Part shown: piece by piece, positions 6,672 to 10,024 of the stretch
Layout: each line of letters opens with the position of its first letter
Position numbering within the stretch: position 1 is the first letter of the stretch
DNA from: Lachnospiraceae bacterium UBA1066
GTDB lineage: Bacteria; Bacillota; Clostridia; Lachnospirales; Lachnospiraceae
Direction: 5' to 3'
Assembly (NCBI GenBank): GCA_002316215.1
Contig: DCDB01000061.1
Span: forward strand, 1-10,024
Length of the DNA: 10,024 nucleotides
Program-made: the position numbers and the translations under genes
The notes under the pieces: model-generated
What the model saw: the letters and a program-made list of their open reading frames with translations, nothing else
Database searches by the model: none
Told to the model about the DNA's origin: nothing

Positions 6672-7685
6672 TCAATATCCCATGGCATGGCAGGCTGACA
6701 GTGCAATACCGATTGCCATCGTCCCGAGGATCAGTTTGTTTGTACTTACTTTTTTCTGTATCAGACCGTAAAAGCCGAAGACAGCACCGATGGTGAGAAG
6801 ACCGGGAATTGCGTTGTCAAGCATATCCTGGATCTTTATTTCCTTATAATCGTTCTTAAAGGTCAGTGAAAGCGTTATATTTGCGTATTTGGCAGCCATG
6901 CCTCCCATAATGAACATAGACATCAGGCCTGCTGCACTCGCCGCTTTCTGCATCTTCCCGCTCTGCAGCAGTTTCAGTACAAATTCACTGCCCAGCTTAT
7001 AGCCCTGCGGAAACCCGATCAAAGTAGTCAGCCAGGGCGTAATATTCATCCCGATCAGCATCAGGAGAGCTCCGACAATGCTTCCTTCAAGGCAGTACGG
7101 AATTGTCAGGGCAATGGCAATCTGACGGAAAGTGGAACCGTGAATCGCATCGCCGAGCCCGGACAAAGGACCCATGATGCTGGTTTTCGTTGCCATGATC
7201 AGTTCATCACTGATGTCGGCACCATTGGCCTTCTGTTCCTCCATACCGATGATGATGGCGAAAACGACCGTTGAAAAACTCTGTTCGCAGAGGTAGTAGT
7301 TCCGGGTCCGCATGAGTCCGGCATGGATCTGTTCATCCTCATCTTCCCTGCCCTTATAAAGATATCTCAGAATCGGCATGATGCCGTAAGTAAAAGCATT
7401 GCAGTATGCACGGTCAAAGCACTGGCATGTTCTCTGGAAGAAACAGAATATAAACCAGCATCTCCAAAGAAGTCCCTTCGGAATCTTACGATATGGTTTT
7501 TTCTGCTCCTCATCTGTTTCCGCCGGGCTTCCGGCAGAAGAGTTTTCCATTGCAGCATTCGTATCCGGTGCATTTTCAACAGCAGCATTCAAATTCTCCG
7601 TATTTTCAACAGCAGCAGCTGTAACCGCCGTGTTTTCAGCAAGACTGCTGTTTTCAAATGTCATATTTTCATTATTCTCTTCCAT
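6672..7685 (-). CDS. PTS mannose-family EIID membrane component
   Basis: Encodes 337 aa, longer than usual EIID (about 270-300). From about residue 64 it follows the family: KIPKGLLWRCWFI, an FTYGIMPILRYLYKG block, GMEEQKAN near the conserved EEQ, the IMGPLSGLGDAIHGST loop, then hydrophobic C-terminal segments with GLIQKKVSTNKLILG. With EIIC it forms the sugar channel in the membrane. Residues 1-63 are an acidic, Asn/Ala/Glu-rich extension with a ten-residue repeat (see repeat feature), not part of the standard domain and presumably cytoplasmic. The gene starts two bases after the EIIC stop. Its GGAGGT ribosome binding site lies inside the end of EIIC, so the two are probably translationally coupled. 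Confidence 0.92.
   Translation of the reverse strand: MEENNENMTFENSSLAENTAVTAAAVENTENLNAAVENAPDTNAAMENSSAGSPAETDEEQKKPYRKIPKGLLWRCWFIFCFFQRTCQCFDRAYCNAFTYGIMPILRYLYKGREDEDEQIHAGLMRTRNYYLCEQSFSTVVFAIIIGMEEQKANGADISDELIMATKTSIMGPLSGLGDAIHGSTFRQIAIALTIPYCLEGSIVGALLMLIGMNITPWLTTLIGFPQGYKLGSEFVLKLLQSGKMQKAASAAGLMSMFIMGGMAAKYANITLSLTFKNDYKEIKIQDMLDNAIPGLLTIGAVFGFYGLIQKKVSTNKLILGTMAIGIALSACHAMGY
7543..7662. repeat. 30-bp periodic repeat in the 5' part of the EIID gene
   Basis: TTTTC marks recur exactly 30 bp apart at 7543, 7573, 7603 and 7633 (plus strand). They encode ten-residue units with AAVEN at 24-28, AAVEN at 34-38 and AAMEN at 44-48. Two units share TTTTCAACAGCAGCA. Unit number could vary by slippage or recombination. 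Confidence 0.7.
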
Positions 7686-7687
7686 GA

Positions 7688-8461
7688 TCAGGCCAGACCT
7701 CCTTCCGTATCCGAACTTTTATCTGTCTTTGCGACAAGCCAGGCAATAAATGCCCCGAAGATTGCCATTCCGATAATCGGCAGGCTGGCAAACTTCATGA
7801 CATAAAATCCGATAATAAAGAATGGTATCAATTCTTTCTTTCCGATATAGCTTACGAACATCGCGAAGCCCATCGCCGGAAGGATTGTTCCCATATTGTT
7901 GAATCCGACCTGAAGCCATTCCGGAAGATTATCCATCAGCCAGTTGACGGCTGTACTCCCGAGGAAAAGAAGAACCGTTATAATCGGAACGGAAATCGCC
8001 ATACGTGTCAGGATCGGATACAAACCTGCGCCTTTTGCAATCTTCCGGTACTGGTTCTTTTCGCATGCACGATCAATATAAGGTGTCCATACGGAGGTAT
8101 TGATGGTTTTCCATAAAGTATCAATCATGACGCCGAGAGCCCCGAAACCGGCCGCCAGAGCAAGTGCCGATTCGTTCGACATCCCGCTTGAAATTGCCAG
8201 CGGAATGGCAATAATACATGCAAAAAACTGATCAACCGGCAATACCCCGCCGTATCCTACAACACCCATATACATGGTCTGGATCAATGCACCGACTTCA
8301 ATTCCCTTGACGGGATCGCCCATAATAAGACCGATAATAAGACCGATAATAGAACCCATACCTGCCGGCCCCATCAGGATCATAAACGGATATGTCGAAT
8401 AAAAACCGTAGTAGCATGCAAGGATAAAAGCTACCAAAAGTGTTATTCCCGTACTGCTCAT
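7688..8461 (-). CDS. PTS mannose-family EIIC membrane component
   Basis: Encodes 257 aa, a normal length for EIIC of the mannose/fructose/sorbose family, which forms the substrate-binding part of the permease. It is strongly hydrophobic throughout. It shows the family pattern GLIMGDPVKGIEVGALIQTM, then YMGVVGYGGVLPVDQ, and several membrane segments toward the C-terminus, ending in a short polar tail. The start is supported by AGGAGA eight bases upstream. It follows EIIB after an 82-base gap that holds a hairpin, and is followed two bases later by EIID. Confidence 0.93.
   Translation of the reverse strand: MSSTGITLLVAFILACYYGFYSTYPFMILMGPAGMGSIIGLIIGLIMGDPVKGIEVGALIQTMYMGVVGYGGVLPVDQFFACIIAIPLAISSGMSNESALALAAGFGALGVMIDTLWKTINTSVWTPYIDRACEKNQYRKIAKGAGLYPILTRMAISVPIITVLLFLGSTAVNWLMDNLPEWLQVGFNNMGTILPAMGFAMFVSYIGKKELIPFFIIGFYVMKFASLPIIGMAIFGAFIAWLVAKTDKSSDTEGGLA
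8322..8352. repeat. Short 12-bp tandem repeat in the EIIC gene
   Basis: ATAATAAGACCG occurs twice in tandem (8322-8333, 8334-8345), with a partial third unit. It encodes IIGLIIGLI in a membrane segment. The reading frame is kept. Confidence 0.8.
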
Positions 8462-8483
8462 TTCACTGTTCTCCTTTTCTTAT

Positions 8484-8526
8484 CAGATTTCCAGGACTCC
8501 GGCATTTCTTCCTGCCGGAAGATCTG
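8484..8526 (-). promoter_or_regulatory. Intercistronic hairpin between EIIB and EIIC
   Basis: TCCGGCA (8498-8504) pairs with TGCCGGA (8513-8519) around an 8-base loop, and CAGAT/ATCTG (8484-8488, 8522-8526) forms an outer stem. No U-tract follows, so it is not a terminator. It may be an mRNA processing or stability element that sets membrane versus soluble component levels. Confidence 0.5.
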
Positions 8527-8543
8527 TGTCACACTATAAAACA

Positions 8544-9032
8544 TCAGAATCCGGTCTTGTGAAGCGCGTCCTTTAAGGTCGTTTTCTGCGTATCCGGCAT
8601 TGCCTGAAAATAAACATCCACACCGGCCGCTTCCAGCATTTTCAGCTTTTCAGCTTCCTCTTTATTCATATAGCAGGTTTTGTCAACCTGTTTTTTTCCG
8701 CTGTCCGCCGGCATGTTTCCCAGAACAAGTTCCGAATATTTCAGTCCGTCCTGAAACGTCTCAAATGCGTCCGGAACGTTTCCCCAGAGAAGCATGATAT
8801 TATCTTTCGCATACTTTCCGCTGTTATAGGCATCAGAGGCCTCTTTAAGGCCCAGAATATCCACCTGGTATCCGATGGCAATGGATTTATAAAGCTGTGT
8901 CATAAACAAATCTTTTTTAACTGCGTCAGAGATCAGCAAAACCCTTGTAATCCTATATTCTCTCACCAGCCTTGCATTTACCTGTCCGTGTATATAGCGG
9001 TTATCCACGCGCGTAACTTTTATATTACCCAT
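8544..9032 (-). CDS. PTS mannose-family EIIB component
   Basis: Encodes 162 aa, the usual length for a stand-alone EIIB of the mannose/sorbose family. This cytoplasmic protein takes phosphate from EIIA and passes it to the sugar at the EIIC/EIID channel. The N-terminus TRVDNRYIHGQVNARLV matches the family's R-[IV]-D-x-R-x-I-H-G-Q-V signature, with H15 as the phosphorylation site. The rest keeps the expected order (ISDAVKKDLFMTQLY, NIMLLWGNVPDAF, LVLGNMP). AAGGAGG lies seven bases before the ATG. It lies 32 bases after the YajC-like gene in the same operon. Confidence 0.94.
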   Translation of the reverse strand: MGNIKVTRVDNRYIHGQVNARLVREYRITRVLLISDAVKKDLFMTQLYKSIAIGYQVDILGLKEASDAYNSGKYAKDNIMLLWGNVPDAFETFQDGLKYSELVLGNMPADSGKKQVDKTCYMNKEEAEKLKMLEAAGVDVYFQAMPDTQKTTLKDALHKTGF

Positions 9033-9064
9033 AATTTTCCTCCTTATCCGAAGCTGTCGCCTTT

Positions 9065-9415
9065 TCAGACAGCCTTTGCTGTTTTCTGTTCCGGCAGAAT
9101 CCTGCTTTTTTCTTCCGCTGCATCATCCTGCACAAAAACAACTCCGTATTTTTCAACTTCAATGCAGACGCCGCGTGCTATTTCAACCATAAAAGTTTTC
9201 GTTCCAGAGCTGCGGATGACACCATGGATACCGCTGTCCAGAATTACTTTCGTTCCGTTTTTAACTGCAGCCACCGGAACGTCTTTCGGTCTGGCCTGTT
9301 CTTTTGCCGCAACTTGCTGCAGATGCTTACCGTATACATTAACCAGCAGCCAAAGACAGGCACATACAGCCGCTATGAGGATGAGGATCCAATAATTGCT
9401 GATAAATTCCGCCAT
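9065..9415 (-). CDS. YajC-like single-pass membrane protein inside PTS operon
   Basis: Encodes 116 aa. An N-terminal membrane segment (about 8-27) is followed by a small beta-rich domain, NGTKVILDSGIHGVIRSSG through VEIARGVCIEVEKYGVVFV. This matches the pattern of YajC, a small accessory subunit of the Sec translocase (G..V.T.GGI.G.V, then E...G..I.V). The usual YajC RPQ motif after the membrane helix is missing, and VNVYGKHLQQ stands there instead. It is therefore probably a specialised paralogue. Placement between EIIA and EIIB, with its own GGAGGT six bases before the ATG, suggests a role with this permease, for example membrane insertion or complex stability; that is inference. Confidence 0.8.
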   Translation of the reverse strand: MAEFISNYWILILIAAVCACLWLLVNVYGKHLQQVAAKEQARPKDVPVAAVKNGTKVILDSGIHGVIRSSGTKTFMVEIARGVCIEVEKYGVVFVQDDAAEEKSRILPEQKTAKAV

Positions 9416-9431
9416 GCTTTACCTCCGCTTC

Positions 9432-9887
9432 CTAAACCTGCTCACTCATCGTTTTTGCCATCTGATACATAATCTTCAATTCCGGCATGACATTCCGCAC
9501 TGCTTCCTTAGCTTCTGCCTCAATCGCCGCTGCCAGTGCATCCGCATCTTCGTATTCAGAATAATTTTCCCGTGCCTCTACGGCACTTGCAAGCATTGCG
9601 AAGTTTGCTCCGGCAATTGCACAAATTTCTCTCTGCCTGCACAGCTTCATGGCCGTGTTATAGGGGCTTCCCCCCACCACGTCGAGAAGCAGGATAACGT
9701 TGCCATCCTTTGAATCGACATACTGCCTGACTCTTTTTTCATATTCGTCAATATCGGCTCCCCTCAGAAGAGGCATAGCATCGACTTCCTGCATATCTCC
9801 AATAACCATGCTTACAGTATCGATCAGCCCCATGCAGAGAGAACCGTGCGAACATACGAGAATTGCTGGTTCCCTGCTGAACTTCAT
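9432..9887 (-). CDS. PTS mannose-family EIIA component
   Basis: Encodes 151 aa. EIIA of this family receives phosphate from HPr in the cytoplasm and passes it to EIIB. ILVCSHGSLCMGLIDTV carries the phosphorylatable H14, near the place of H10 in E. coli ManX, and LLLDVVGGSPYNTAMKL is the conserved second motif. It is a separate EIIA, not fused to EIIB. The ATG at 9887 was chosen because AGGAG lies nine bases upstream; an ATG three codons earlier overlaps that site. It is the first complete gene of the operon. No promoter is visible in the 70 bases before it, so transcription probably comes from beyond the window. Confidence 0.93.
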   Translation of the reverse strand: MKFSREPAILVCSHGSLCMGLIDTVSMVIGDMQEVDAMPLLRGADIDEYEKRVRQYVDSKDGNVILLLDVVGGSPYNTAMKLCRQREICAIAGANFAMLASAVEARENYSEYEDADALAAAIEAEAKEAVRNVMPELKIMYQMAKTMSEQV

Positions 9888-9957
9888 TTTCCACATCTCC
9901 TTTCTTCATGACGCGATTCTGTTTATCCATGAATTCCGCCACTCATTTTTTACTGCT

Positions 9958-10024
9958 TTAGCTTCGTTTTTTTGTGCTCTTTAAGTACTGTCTGTATTTC
10001 TCTTTGTCACTTCTTAGTATTAAT
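9958..10024 (-). CDS. C-terminal end of an upstream gene (cut by window)
   Basis: An open minus-strand frame enters from the right edge and ends in TAA at 9958-9960, giving 21 residues that end EKYRQYLKSTKKRS. The basic, helical composition is protein-like, and the stop lies 70 bases before EIIA, consistent with the preceding gene of the same operon. In such operons this could be a regulator or another enzyme, but the fragment is too short to say. Another small frame in the gap (start ATG near 9942) overlaps EIIA out of frame and is probably not real. Confidence 0.4.
   Translation of the reverse strand, partial: LILRSDKEKYRQYLKSTKKRS

Noticed and set aside
9748..9942. 64-codon minus-strand frame overlapping the EIIA start
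   Set aside because: It overlaps EIIA out of frame, has no good ribosome binding site, and the EIIA frame carries clear family motifs.

Overview
The window looks like chromosome of a low-to-mid GC Gram-positive anaerobe of the class Clostridia, most like Lachnospiraceae. The reasons are strong AGGAGG-type ribosome binding sites, U-rich intrinsic terminators, a mannose-family PTS, and a LacI-type sensor fused to GGDEF, an architecture common in that family. This placement is inference. Every gene I can support lies on the minus strand, so transcription runs from high to low coordinates.

Right part (10024 to 5605): a PTS operon, entered from upstream. After the last codons of a truncated gene come EIIA, a YajC-like membrane protein, EIIB, EIIC, EIID and a tandem RpiB/LacAB-type sugar-phosphate isomerase, closed by a strong GC-rich terminator. 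EIIA and EIIB carry their phosphorylatable histidines. EIIC and EIID form the membrane channel. The isomerase-like protein would act on the phosphorylated sugar. The substrate cannot be read from the sequence.

Middle (5605 to 4600): a promoter with a palindrome over its -10 and start region drives a two-helix membrane protein of unknown function. It is followed by a large hairpin, one arm of which is repeated directly beside the stop codon.

Central non-coding block (4512 to 3677): a near-consensus extended -10 promoter (TTGACA, 17 bp, TGTTATTAT) fires into about 800 nt with no credible long reading frame. The stretch holds many successive hairpins, including a strand-specific GNRA tetraloop stem, and ends at a terminator-like stem. 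I interpret it as a large structured non-coding RNA of the 'ornate large' kind (ROOL, GOLLD or OLE-like, or a new class). This is the most interesting object in the window.

Left part (3507 to 1): an orphan GltD-like Fe-S/FAD/NAD(P)H oxidoreductase with its own terminator, then a soluble LacI-type ligand-binding domain joined to an intact GGDEF domain (a probable sugar-sensing diguanylate cyclase). The latter runs off the left edge.
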